DNA from: Pseudomonadota bacterium
GTDB lineage: Bacteria; Pseudomonadota; Alphaproteobacteria; Rhizobiales; Xanthobacteraceae
Length of the DNA: 12,199 nucleotides
Direction: 5' to 3'
Assembly: GCA_021823875.1 (NCBI GenBank)
Contig: JAKAMD010000064.1
Coordinates: 1 to 12,199 of the forward strand
Program-made: the position numbers and the translations under genes
Shown here: piece by piece, positions 1-7,828 of the stretch
How positions within the stretch are numbered: position 1 is the first letter of the stretch
Layout: each line of letters starts with the position of its first letter
The notes under the pieces: model-generated
The model's database searches: none
Seen by the model: the letters and a program-made list of their open reading frames with translations, nothing else
Told to the model about the DNA's origin: nothing

Positions 1-1
1 C

Positions 2-1240
2 CAGGAAGTTCGCGCCGGATCGTCGCCGGCGGCGGTGCTGTACATCGACCTCGATCACTTCAAGGACGTCAACGACACGCTCGGCCATCCGATCGGCGAC
101 GAATTGATCCGCAGCGTCACGATGCGTCTGTCGCACGTGCTGCGCGGCGGCGATCTGGTGGCGCGGCTCGGCGGCGATGAATTCGCCGTCATCACGTCGA
201 CCGGCAGCGATCACACCAAGATGCAGGCGGTTGCCCAGCGCATCATCGCCGCGATCTGCGCCCCCTATTCCATCGCCGGTAAGAACATCGTAATCGGCGC
301 CTCGATCGGCATCGCCGCAGTGGACAAGAACTGCCAGGGCGCCGCCGACGTGATGCGATACGCCGACATGGCGCTCTATCGCGCCAAGAACGAGGGCCGT
401 AACCGCGCCTGCATTTACGACGCGGCCATGGATGCCGACCTGTCGAGCCGCAAGCAGTTGGAAGCCGACCTGCGCGAAGCCATCGAACAAGGTCATCTGA
501 AACTTCTCTATCAGCCGATCGTCAATAAGAGCGGCGATACGATGGTCGGCGTGGAAGCACTTTGCCGCTGGACCCATGCGCGGCGCGGCCCGATGGAGCC
601 AAGCGAATTCATTGCCATTGCCGAGAATAGCGGCCTGATCATTTCGCTCGGAACCTGGGTCATGCGCCGCGCTCTGACCGAGGGCAAGGCGTGGCCGTCT
701 CTGACGGTGTCGGTCAATGTCTCGCCGCTGCAGTTCCGCCATGGCGATTTTGTCGAAACCGTCGAGCGCATTCTCGCCGAGACCGAGTTCGATCCGGCAC
801 GCCTCGAGATCGAACTCACCGAAAGCGTGCTGCTCGGCAACATGGACACCGCCGAGGCCGCCATGCATCGCCTGAAGGCGCTGGGCGTCAAGCTTGCGCT
901 CGACGATTTCGGCACTGGCTATTCCAGCCTGCTCTATCTGCGCCGCTATCCCTTCGACAAGCTCAAGATCGACCGCAGCTTCGTGCGCTCCATCGAAAAG
1001 GCGGCCGACGCCGCCGCCATCGTGCATGCGGTGGTCAGCCTTGGCCGCGGCCTCGGCATGCAGGTGACCGCGGAAGGTGTCGAAACCGCCGACCAGCAAC
1101 TCTTCCTGCGCGCGGCCGGCGTGCACAACATGCAGGGCTACCGCTTCGGTAAGGCGGTCAGCGCAGACGAGATCAGTGCACGGCTGCGGGCCCCGGATTC
1201 CTTCCAGATCGACGAAACGCCCACGGCGCTTGCGGGCTGA
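2..1240 (+). CDS. GGDEF-EAL diguanylate cyclase/phosphodiesterase, 5' end cut off
   Basis: Makes and/or degrades the second messenger cyclic di-GMP. The frame is open to the left edge, so the true start, the first part of the GGDEF domain and any N-terminal sensor lie outside; the GTG at 35 is internal (within VLYIDLD), not a start. The GGDEF domain keeps its metal-binding IDLDHFK segment, an intact GGDEF signature (170-184) and an RGGD five residues before it that fits the RxxD product-inhibition site. The EAL domain follows from about nt 480. It has EALCR (554-568), NVSPLQF, ELTES, DDFGTGYSS (from 902), KLKID, AEGVE and QGYRFG, so every metal and catalytic position I know of is filled. Both halves therefore look competent, and sequence cannot say which activity dominates. 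It ends at TGA 1238-1240, 103 nt before the next gene. Confidence 0.95.
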   Translation, partial: QEVRAGSSPAAVLYIDLDHFKDVNDTLGHPIGDELIRSVTMRLSHVLRGGDLVARLGGDEFAVITSTGSDHTKMQAVAQRIIAAICAPYSIAGKNIVIGASIGIAAVDKNCQGAADVMRYADMALYRAKNEGRNRACIYDAAMDADLSSRKQLEADLREAIEQGHLKLLYQPIVNKSGDTMVGVEALCRWTHARRGPMEPSEFIAIAENSGLIISLGTWVMRRALTEGKAWPSLTVSVNVSPLQFRHGDFVETVERILAETEFDPARLEIELTESVLLGNMDTAEAAMHRLKALGVKLALDDFGTGYSSLLYLRRYPFDKLKIDRSFVRSIEKAADAAAIVHAVVSLGRGLGMQVTAEGVETADQQLFLRAAGVHNMQGYRFGKAVSADEISARLRAPDSFQIDETPTALAG

Positions 1241-1343
1241 GCGACACGGCCAGTGACCGCGGCCAGCGCCATCCTGCCGGCTGGCGCGCCCCATGCTTTA
1301 TGCTATTGCCATCCCAACAGACCAATGCGGGGAAGGAATACCG

Positions 1344-2108
1344 ATGAGTGCGCAAGCGAAAATCGCCCTGGTAACGGGAGCCGGAACCGGCGTGGGCAAG
1401 GCCGTAGCCATTGCGCTCGCCCAGGCCGGCTACAACGTTGTGCTCGCCGGCCGGCGTCCCGCACCGCTCGAGGAGGCCGCCGCCGCGGTCAATGCCGCTG
1501 GCGCCCAGGCACTCGTCGTGCCGACCGACGTTTCGAAACGCGAGCCGATCCTAGCCTTGTTCGAGAAGGTGAAAACGAGCTTCGGCCGGCTCGATGTTCT
1601 CTTCAACAATGCCGGCATCGGCGCGCCGGCCATGCCGCTCGAGGACCTGCCGTTCGAGATGTGGCAGAACGTGGTGGCCACCAATTTGACCGGCATTTTT
1701 CTGTGCACGCAGGAAGCCATCAAGATCATGAAGGCGCAGAACCCGCGCGGCGGCCGCATCATCAACAACGGCTCGATCTCGGCGCATGCGCCGCGCCCCT
1801 ACTCGGTCGCCTATACCTCGACCAAGCACGCGATCACCGGCCTCACCAAACAGACCTCGCTTGACTGCCGCCAATACGACATCTGCTGTGGCCAGATCGA
1901 CATCGGCAATGCTGCCACGCCGCTGACCGAACGCATGGTGACGGGGGAAGGCGTATTGCAGCCGGACGGCCACAAGATGATCGAGCCGCGCATGGACGCC
2001 GCCGATGTTGGCCGAGCCGTGGTCTATATGGCGAGCCTGCCGCTCGATTCGAACGTGCTGTTCATGACCGTGATGGCGAACAAGATGCCGTTCGTCGGGC
2101 GGGGGTAA
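1344..2108 (+). CDS. Classical short-chain dehydrogenase/reductase (SDR)
   Basis: A 254-residue NAD(P)-dependent oxidoreductase with a Rossmann fold; substrate unknown. The cofactor loop TGAGTGVG is at residues 11-18, NNAG at 88-91, the structural Asn in ATNLTG near 114, the catalytic Ser at 144 (NNGSIS) and YTSTK with Tyr157 and Lys161. Arg37-Arg38 at the end of the second strand suggests NADP(H) rather than NAD(H). Length is normal for classical SDRs. The frame is open further upstream to an ATG at 1293, but the ATG at 1344 has a good ribosome site (GGAAGGA, 1331-1337, 6 nt before it) and gives the usual short N-terminus before the first strand, so it is preferred. The gene stands alone and ends 2 nt from the stop of the convergent gene at 2111. 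Cytoplasmic: no signal peptide or membrane segment. Confidence 0.9.
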   Translation: MSAQAKIALVTGAGTGVGKAVAIALAQAGYNVVLAGRRPAPLEEAAAAVNAAGAQALVVPTDVSKREPILALFEKVKTSFGRLDVLFNNAGIGAPAMPLEDLPFEMWQNVVATNLTGIFLCTQEAIKIMKAQNPRGGRIINNGSISAHAPRPYSVAYTSTKHAITGLTKQTSLDCRQYDICCGQIDIGNAATPLTERMVTGEGVLQPDGHKMIEPRMDAADVGRAVVYMASLPLDSNVLFMTVMANKMPFVGRG

Positions 2109-2110
2109 GA

Positions 2111-2485
2111 TTATTCGACGGGTGAAACCGTCACTTTGCTCCCGGCCCTCACCGCCTTCAGCACCTTCACGTCGGAAAGCGCCTTGGCGAACACATTGAC
2201 CGGGCTCGCCAGCCTGGTCTCGTTGCCTTGGCTGACCGGCGTACGGCCGAAGCCAATGGCGATCGCCGGACCTTCCGGCCAATAGGCGATCTCGCCGGGC
2301 GTGATCACCGCACGGGCATCGCGCTCGCGCGGCACCTCCACCGGGACATCGAAATAGACCTCCTCGCCCCAGGTCAACACCACCGCGCTTACCGGCAACA
2401 CCGCGGCGATCGCGCGCGCGGTCGGCGTGTCGAGCAGCTCGGCCTCGAGCGTGAGCGAATCGAATTCGAAGCGGATGTTGGCCAT
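2111..2485 (-). CDS. Cyclophilin-like fold protein (TM1367/PF04126-like)
   Basis: A 124-residue protein with no signal peptide. The pattern WGEEVYFDVPV, then GEIAYWPEGPAIAIGFGRTPVS, then SPVNVFAK matches what I recall of Thermotoga TM1367 and the small cyclophilin-like family. That family adopts a cyclophilin-type beta barrel but is not known to have prolyl isomerase activity; its function is unsettled. The start at ATG 2483-2485 is chosen because the family begins directly with a beta strand (MANIRFEF) and a G-rich stretch precedes it. The longer in-frame ORF from 2557 adds 24 low-complexity residues that reach into the divergent promoter space. It is divergent from the nucleoside transporter (92 nt between starts) and convergent with the SDR gene, so it is probably monocistronic. 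Confidence 0.8.
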   Translation of the reverse strand: MANIRFEFDSLTLEAELLDTPTARAIAAVLPVSAVVLTWGEEVYFDVPVEVPRERDARAVITPGEIAYWPEGPAIAIGFGRTPVSQGNETRLASPVNVFAKALSDVKVLKAVRAGSKVTVSPVE

Positions 2486-2547
2486 CCGTCCCCCCGTTGC
2501 CTTGGACGCTCCTATCGCGCAATTTCCACGAGCGGGACGGGCTTGGC

Positions 2548-2562
2548 AAGGCCGCATGCCTT
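2548..2562 (+). other. Small hairpin before the transporter ribosome site
   Basis: AAGGC (2548-2552), a 5-nt loop CGCAT, and GCCTT (2558-2562) form a perfect short stem that ends 1 nt before the GGGGGA ribosome site (2564-2569) of the transporter at 2578. It could modulate ribosome access, or it could be chance in this GC-rich spacer. No promoter hexamers stand out in 2486-2577. Confidence 0.3.
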
Positions 2563-2577
2563 CGGGGGAAGAACACG

Positions 2578-3828
2578 ATGAATCACCTGCAATCGGCGCT
2601 CGGCGTCTGCGCGCTGCTCGGCTTCGCCTGGCTCATCAGCGAGCGGCGCGGCCACGTGAACTGGCGGAGCGTCGGGGCTGCGCTGCTGGTCACCTTCGCC
2701 ACCGCCGTGCTGCTGCTCAAGATCCCGCAGATCAAGCTTGCCTTCGCCCTGGTCAACCGCGCGGTCGACGCCATCAGCGCGGCCTCGCTCGCCGGCACCA
2801 GTTTCGTGTTCGGCTATATCGGCGGCGGGCCGGCGCCCTTCGCCGTTACCAGTCCGGCCAATGAATTCGTACTCGGCTTCCAGGCGCTGCCAATCGTGCT
2901 GGTGATGAGCGTGCTGACCACCCTGCTATTCCACTGGCGCATCCTGCCGCCGATCGTGCGCGGCTTTTCCTGGCTGCTCGAACGCACCATGGGCGTCGGC
3001 GGCGCGGTCGGGCTGTCGACCGCCGCCAATATCTTCCTCGGCATGGTGGAATCGCCGCTGTTCATCAAGCCCTATCTCGCCCGGCTGACGCGCGGCGAAC
3101 TGTTCATGGTGATGACCGGCGGCATGGCCGGCATCGCCGGCACTGTTTTCGTGCTTTACGCGACCATCCTGCGCAACGTGATCCCCGACGTCGCCGGCCA
3201 CATCCTGGTGGCGTCCATCCTGGGCGCGCCGGCGGCGCTGTTGATCAGCATGCTGATGGTGCCGGACGCACCCGGCGAAGCGACCGACATGGGCGAGATC
3301 GACATCGGTCCGGTCGCCGACAACACCATGGATGCCATCGTGCGCGGGACCGTGGCCGGGCTTGAACTGCTGCTGAACATCATCGCCATGCTGATCGTGC
3401 TGGTGGCGCTGGTACATCTCGCTAATTCCATCCTGAGCCTGTTGCCCGATGTCGCCGGCAGTGCAGTTACCTTGCAGCGACTGCTCGGCCTGGTGATGGC
3501 CCCGGTGTGCTGGCTGATGGGCGTGCCCTGGAGCGAGGCGATCACCGCCGGCTCGCTGATGGGCATCAAGACCGTGCTCAACGAGCTGATCGCCTATCTT
3601 GAACTCGCCAAGCTGCCGGCCGGCGCACTCGATCCGCGCTCGCGGCTGATCATGCTCTATGCCATGTGCGGCTTCGCCAATTTCGGCTCGCTCGGCATCA
3701 TGATCGCGGGGCTGACCGTTATGGCGCCGGAGCGGCGTAAAGACATTATCTCGCTCGGCGGCAAGTCGATCGTCTCAGGCACCCTGACGACCTGCCTGAT
3801 GGGCGCGATCGTGGGGGTGCTGAGTTGA
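2578..3828 (+). CDS. Concentrative nucleoside transporter (CNT/NupC family)
   Basis: A 416-residue inner-membrane protein that should import nucleosides by ion symport. It has many hydrophobic segments and the CNT landmarks in order: a GFQALPIVL re-entrant-loop region, AANIFLG-MVESPL (residues 151-161), the ARLTRGELF and MTGGMAGIAG block, LNELIAYLEL with Glu336, and YAMCGFANFGS with Asn368 and Ser371. Length matches NupC (about 400). The ribose-contact positions known from Vibrio CNT (Glu, Asn, Ser) are present. The nucleobase-contact Gln-Thr pair before the conserved Glu158 is replaced by Met156-Val157, so base preference may differ. The start at ATG 2578 has GGGGGA at 2564-2569; an upstream in-frame ATG at 2497 adds a polar, unlikely leader. 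It is the first gene of an operon with the esterase that overlaps its stop by 4 nt. Confidence 0.9.
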   Translation: MNHLQSALGVCALLGFAWLISERRGHVNWRSVGAALLVTFATAVLLLKIPQIKLAFALVNRAVDAISAASLAGTSFVFGYIGGGPAPFAVTSPANEFVLGFQALPIVLVMSVLTTLLFHWRILPPIVRGFSWLLERTMGVGGAVGLSTAANIFLGMVESPLFIKPYLARLTRGELFMVMTGGMAGIAGTVFVLYATILRNVIPDVAGHILVASILGAPAALLISMLMVPDAPGEATDMGEIDIGPVADNTMDAIVRGTVAGLELLLNIIAMLIVLVALVHLANSILSLLPDVAGSAVTLQRLLGLVMAPVCWLMGVPWSEAITAGSLMGIKTVLNELIAYLELAKLPAGALDPRSRLIMLYAMCGFANFGSLGIMIAGLTVMAPERRKDIISLGGKSIVSGTLTTCLMGAIVGVLS

Positions 3829-4409
3829 GCATTATCGCGCGGCTCGCCGTTTTCGCGGTTCTGTCGCTCGCGAGTCTCCCCGCTGCCGCGCGCCCGATCC
3901 GTATCGTTGCCTTCGGCGACAGCCTCACCTCCGGCTGGCTGGTGCCGCATAAAGACGCTTGGCCAGCGCAATTGCAGGCCGCCTTGCGTGCCAAGCGCTA
4001 CGACGTCACCGTCAAAAATGCCGGCATCCCCGGCGACACCGCCCGTAACGCGCTCAGGCGCTTCGACCAGGCGATCGATCCGGGCACCGACATCTGCATC
4101 GTTGAATTCGGCCTCAACGACCGCCACCGCGGCGCCCCGCTCAAGACCGTGCGCGCGCGTGTCACCGCGCTGGTGCGGGCCTTGCGCGCACGCGGGATTG
4201 CGGTGCTGGTGCTCGGCCTCGGCGGCCTCAAATTCGCCGATCTCGCCACCGCCGAAGGCGCGCTCGCGCTCGACTTCACGCTACCGCCGCACAAATATCG
4301 CGCGCGTGACGGTGCTCATTTCAACGCACAGGGCTACGCAATCCTGGTCAAGCGCCTGCTGCCGCAGGTGAAGACGCTGATGCGGCGCACGGCTGCGTCC
4401 AAGCCCTAA
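3825..4409 (+). CDS. Exported SGNH/GDSL hydrolase, TesA-like esterase/thioesterase
   Basis: A 194-residue serine hydrolase. Residues 1-23 read as a Sec signal peptide (hydrophobic core, then LPAAA before Arg-Pro), so the enzyme should act in the periplasm. The SGNH blocks are GDSLTSG with nucleophile Ser33, GIPGDT with Gly70, FGLND with Asn98, and the DGAH pair with Asp162 and His165. This resembles TesA/arylesterase proteins, but the stretch between blocks III and V is short, so acyl-CoA thioesterase, lysophospholipase or another ester substrate cannot be told apart. The start is a TTG that shares four bases (TTGA, 3825-3828) with the transporter stop; it is the only start that keeps the full signal peptide, with a G-rich site at about 3812-3816. 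Expression is probably coupled to the transporter. Confidence 0.87.
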   Translation: MSIIARLAVFAVLSLASLPAAARPIRIVAFGDSLTSGWLVPHKDAWPAQLQAALRAKRYDVTVKNAGIPGDTARNALRRFDQAIDPGTDICIVEFGLNDRHRGAPLKTVRARVTALVRALRARGIAVLVLGLGGLKFADLATAEGALALDFTLPPHKYRARDGAHFNAQGYAILVKRLLPQVKTLMRRTAASKP

Positions 4410-4419
4410 CGCCCGCCGC

Positions 4420-4689
4420 TCAATGCAGCCGGAATTCGCCGTTCACCGCTTTCAGTTCGGCCGGCTTGATCAGCTTCGAGTGCGCGACCTGCACCGAATG
4501 CAGCGGCCCCTCCAGTCTCTCCTGCCAGAAGGCGAGGAAGCGCTGCAGCTCGGGGAATTCGGGGAACAGGTCGTAGTTCTGCCAGACATAGGACTGCAGC
4601 AGCCAGTGGTGGTCGGGACGCCGATACAGGATGTGCGCGGTGGTCAGGCCATAGCCATTCACTTGCTTAAGGAAATCGGTCGAAACCAT
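4420..4689 (-). CDS. usg: Usg family protein
   Basis: An 89-residue soluble protein of the alphaproteobacterial Usg family, named for its place by the trp genes in Caulobacter; its function is unknown. Recognisable features are the N-terminal FLKQVNGYGLTTAHILYRRP, then DHHWLLQSYVWQNYDL-PEFPEL and FWQERLEGPLHSV. The start at ATG 4687-4689 is preferred over the in-frame ATG at 4740 because GGAGG lies 6 nt before it and the protein then has the family length. There are no trp genes beside it here; it is convergent with the esterase gene (10 nt between stops) and divergent from groESL. Confidence 0.85.
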   Translation of the reverse strand: MVSTDFLKQVNGYGLTTAHILYRRPDHHWLLQSYVWQNYDLFPEFPELQRFLAFWQERLEGPLHSVQVAHSKLIKPAELKAVNGEFRLH

Positions 4690-4907
4690 GCGAGTCCTCC
4701 GTCTGTCGGACTTCAAGCTTCCAATCCCGGTACTAGGCATTGCAAGCCAAAAAGATGAACAAGTTGTTTAAAATCAATACGTTAGCAGCAATACCGCGCA
4801 GCGGCTAGCAGGTGGTTTGATACCGGCTCCGTCAACCAATCCGAGCGGCTGCCAGGAGGCCGATAGCCCTACTGTTAACCATTGTGGCGGTTGGAGTTTT
4901 GGAATTG
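4690..4907. other. Divergent intergenic region, usg / groES
   Basis: This 218-nt part of the 368-nt gap between usg and groES has no credible gene. It holds the usg ribosome site and a conspicuously AT-rich stretch (about 4746-4795) against the GC-rich surroundings, the likely place for the usg promoter on the minus strand. I could not assign good -35/-10 hexamers there. Confidence 0.4.
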
Positions 4908-4934
4908 TTGGCACTCAGCCTCTGTGAGTGCTAA
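4908..4934. promoter_or_regulatory. CIRCE operator (HrcA site) of groESL
   Basis: TTGGCACTC (4908-4916), 9 nt, GAGTGCTAA (4926-4934). This matches the CIRCE consensus TTAGCACTC-N9-GAGTGCTAA with a single difference (third base G for A). CIRCE is the binding site of the heat-shock repressor HrcA. It lies 123 nt before the groES start. Confidence 0.93.
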
Positions 4935-4951
4935 GAAATTTTCCGATCCCC

Positions 4952-4979
4952 CTTGCGGACAACAGGCGGCCACTTAAAT
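4952..4979 (+). promoter_or_regulatory. Probable RpoH (sigma-32) promoter of groESL
   Basis: CTTG (4952-4955), 17-nt spacer, CTTAAAT (4973-4979) followed by CGG. This fits the alphaproteobacterial sigma-32 pattern CTTG-N17/18-CYTATNTNNG with one mismatch. Transcription would start near 4987, giving a leader of about 70 nt. The CIRCE element lies upstream of this promoter rather than over it. Confidence 0.6.
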
Positions 4980-4992
4980 CGGCGGCCAGGTA

Positions 4993-5013
4993 CTGGCAAG
5001 GGGAACTCGCCAG
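4993..5013 (+). other. Leader hairpin of groESL mRNA
   Basis: CTGGC (4993-4997) and GCCAG (5009-5013) can pair around an 11-nt loop containing GGGGA, near the start of the predicted groESL transcript. The stem is only five base pairs, so it is a weak candidate for a leader structure. Confidence 0.25.
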
Positions 5014-5057
5014 CAACCCATAAAACCTAGACTGTCCAATTACTTAGGAGGACTGCC

Positions 5058-5372
5058 ATGAAGTTCCGCCCGCTTCACGACCGCGTCGTCGTCAAGCGCA
5101 TTGATGCCGAGGAAAAGACCGCCGCCGGCATCATCATTCCCGACACCGCCAAGGAAAAGCCGAGCCAGGGCGAAGTGATCGCCGTCGGCCCCGGCGGGCG
5201 CGACGAGAGCGGCAAGCTGATCCCGATCGATGTGAAGGTCGGCGACATCGTGCTGTTCGGCAAATGGTCGGGCACCGAGGTCAAGATCGACGGCCAGGAG
5301 CTGTTGATCATGAAAGAGAGCGACATCATGGGCGTGATGGAAGGTACCACCGCCAAGAAGAAGGCCGCCTGA
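5058..5372 (+). CDS. groES: Co-chaperonin GroES
   Basis: A 104-residue Cpn10 subunit that forms the heptameric lid of the GroEL folding chamber in the cytoplasm. It starts with the typical FRPLHDRVVVKR, has the mobile loop KTAAGIIIPDTAKEKPSQG (about residues 20-38) that docks onto GroEL, then VGPGGRDESG and VLFGKWSGTEVKIDG. The Lys/Ala-rich tail KKKAA is a few residues longer than in E. coli GroES. The start is fixed by AGGAGG (5046-5051) 6 nt before ATG. It is the first gene of the groESL operon, 31 nt before groEL, under a CIRCE operator and an RpoH-like promoter. Confidence 0.98.
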   Translation: MKFRPLHDRVVVKRIDAEEKTAAGIIIPDTAKEKPSQGEVIAVGPGGRDESGKLIPIDVKVGDIVLFGKWSGTEVKIDGQELLIMKESDIMGVMEGTTAKKKAA

Positions 5373-5403
5373 GGCCGTTCCAGGAAACGAAGGAAACACC
5401 AAC

Positions 5404-7035
<1,632 letters not shown>

Positions 7036-7062
7036 GGTTCGGCTCAGCCAATATGACAGGCG

Positions 7063-7090
7063 AAGGCCCGGGGGAAGCTCCGGGCCTTTT
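7063..7090 (+). terminator. Rho-independent terminator of groESL
   Basis: GGCCCGG (7065-7071) pairs with CCGGGCC (7080-7086) around an 8-nt loop, extended by AA/TT pairs, and ends in TTTT. It lies 27 nt after the groEL stop. Confidence 0.9.
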
Positions 7091-7100
7091 GCTTCTTGTG

Positions 7101-7197
7101 CCTCGCCCTGAGGAGCGGCCCAACGGGCCGCGTCTCGAAGGATGAGGCATCCTCATGGTTCGAGACGCGTCGCTGCGCGACGCTACTCACCATGAGG
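7101..7197. repeat. Cloverleaf-like palindromic intergenic repeat
   Basis: A nested palindrome of about 97 nt. The central stem is GCGTCTCGAA (7130-7139) with TTCGAGACGC (7159-7168), enclosing a small hairpin GGATG-AGG-CATCC (7140-7152). Each flank has its own hairpin: GCGGCCC-aac-GGGCCGC (7115-7131) and GCGTCGC-tgc-GCGACGC (7167-7183). Outer ends read CCTGAGGAG and CTCACCATGAGG, partly complementary. This resembles REP-type elements I recall in Bradyrhizobium-like intergenic regions. It sits just after the groESL terminator and may act in mRNA 3'-end protection or as a non-autonomous mobile repeat. Confidence 0.75.
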
Positions 7198-7331
7198 TCA
7201 ATGCCCAAAACGAAAACGACCACCACGATAAGGCGCGGTTACATCCGCCGTCGCCTCGCCGTCAGTGGCCGCCGGACGAAACCGCAACAATCCCGGCTCG
7301 TCGCTTGTTGCCTCCATAGCCACCGCATGTG
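7198..7331. other. Intergenic region without a supported gene
   Basis: The stretch between the palindromic repeat and the DUF488 gene allows short ORFs on both strands (for example ATG 7201 on plus and a 39-codon ORF on minus ending at 7198). Neither has a convincing ribosome site or a recognisable product. Confidence 0.4.
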
Positions 7332-7349
7332 ACACTGTCGTGACAGCGT
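7332..7349. promoter_or_regulatory. Operator-like palindrome at the DUF488 start
   Basis: CTGTC-gt-GACAG (7335-7346) is a perfect inverted repeat, extended by one matching pair of AC/GT bases on each side (7332-7349). GTGACA is also directly repeated 11 nt apart (7329 and 7340), with a further GTGA at 7348. The site abuts the ATG at 7351, so a bound protein or an RNA hairpin would block initiation. The regulator is unknown. Confidence 0.35.
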
Positions 7350-7350
7350 G

Positions 7351-7803
7351 ATGAATCCGCTCTTTACCATCGGCTATGAGCAGGCGACGCCGGCCGCCGT
7401 GCTGGGCGAGCTCAAGCGCGCGCATGTCGATCTCGTGGTCGATACCCGCGCGGTGGCGGCCTCCCGCCGTCCCGGTTTCTCCAAGCGACAGCTCGCGGCG
7501 GCGCTCGAAGAAGCTGGCATCGGCTATGTGCATCTGCAGAAGCTCGGCACCCCGGCCGAGGGCCGCCAGGCCGCGCGCGCCGGCGACATCGACAAGCTCT
7601 GGCGCATCTACGACAAGCACATCAAGACGGCGCCCGCGCAGGAAGCGCTCGACGAACTGCTGGCGCTCCTCAAATCGGGCAAGCGGCTGGTGCTGCTGTG
7701 CTACTGCCGCGACCCCAAGAGCTGCCACCGCAGCCGCATCGTGGCGGAGGTCAAGAAACGCCGCCGGCTCAAGGTCGAGGACCTGATCCCGCCCCTGTTC
7801 TGA
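7351..7803 (+). CDS. DUF488 family protein
   Basis: A 150-residue cytoplasmic protein of unknown function. It shows the DUF488 pattern: FTIGYEQ at the N-terminus, VVDTRAVAASRRPGFSK (about residues 30-47), and the closing LLCYCRDPKSCHRSRI (about 113-128) with its Cys and His residues. Length is typical. A GTG directly before the ATG (7348) is an alternative start. No clear ribosome site precedes either; instead a palindrome (7332-7349) reaches the start codon. It is probably a single-gene unit, with a hairpin right after its stop. Confidence 0.85.
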   Translation: MNPLFTIGYEQATPAAVLGELKRAHVDLVVDTRAVAASRRPGFSKRQLAAALEEAGIGYVHLQKLGTPAEGRQAARAGDIDKLWRIYDKHIKTAPAQEALDELLALLKSGKRLVLLCYCRDPKSCHRSRIVAEVKKRRRLKVEDLIPPLF

Positions 7804-7827
7804 GGGCCCGCTGATTTGGCGGGACCC
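7804..7827 (+). terminator. Possible terminator hairpin after DUF488
   Basis: GGG (7804-7806) plus CCCGC (7807-7811) pair with GCGGG (7819-7823) and CCC (7825-7827), leaving one bulged A and a 7-nt loop. The 8-bp stem starts directly after the stop codon. There is no T run after it, so it may not terminate on its own. Confidence 0.45.
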
Positions 7828-7828
7828 T

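Noticed and set aside
1262..1287. A GC-rich hairpin (GCCAGC with GCTGGC) after the GGDEF-EAL gene as a terminator
   Set aside because: It has a 12-nt loop and no T run, and an alternative pairing (GCGCC with GGCGC) is equally good, so I do not call it a terminator.
1551..2576. A 341-codon minus-strand ORF spanning the SDR gene and the cyclophilin-like gene
   Set aside because: It is out of frame with the well-supported cyclophilin-like protein, antisense to the SDR gene, and has a compositionally biased translation.
4423..4758. A plus-strand ORF of 111 codons opposite usg
   Set aside because: The minus-strand frame matches the Usg family and has a GGAGG site; the plus frame has neither.
7101..7197. 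The palindromic region as a tRNA or structured riboswitch
   Set aside because: There is no anticodon-arm geometry or conserved tRNA T-loop sequence, and it does not precede a gene at riboswitch distance; the nested palindromes fit an intergenic repeat better.
7198..7332. Short ORFs on both strands next to the palindromic repeat (MPKTKTTTTIRRGY... on plus; a 39-codon ORF on minus)
   Set aside because: There is no proper ribosome site, no recognisable family, and composition is explained by the repeat-rich intergenic region.
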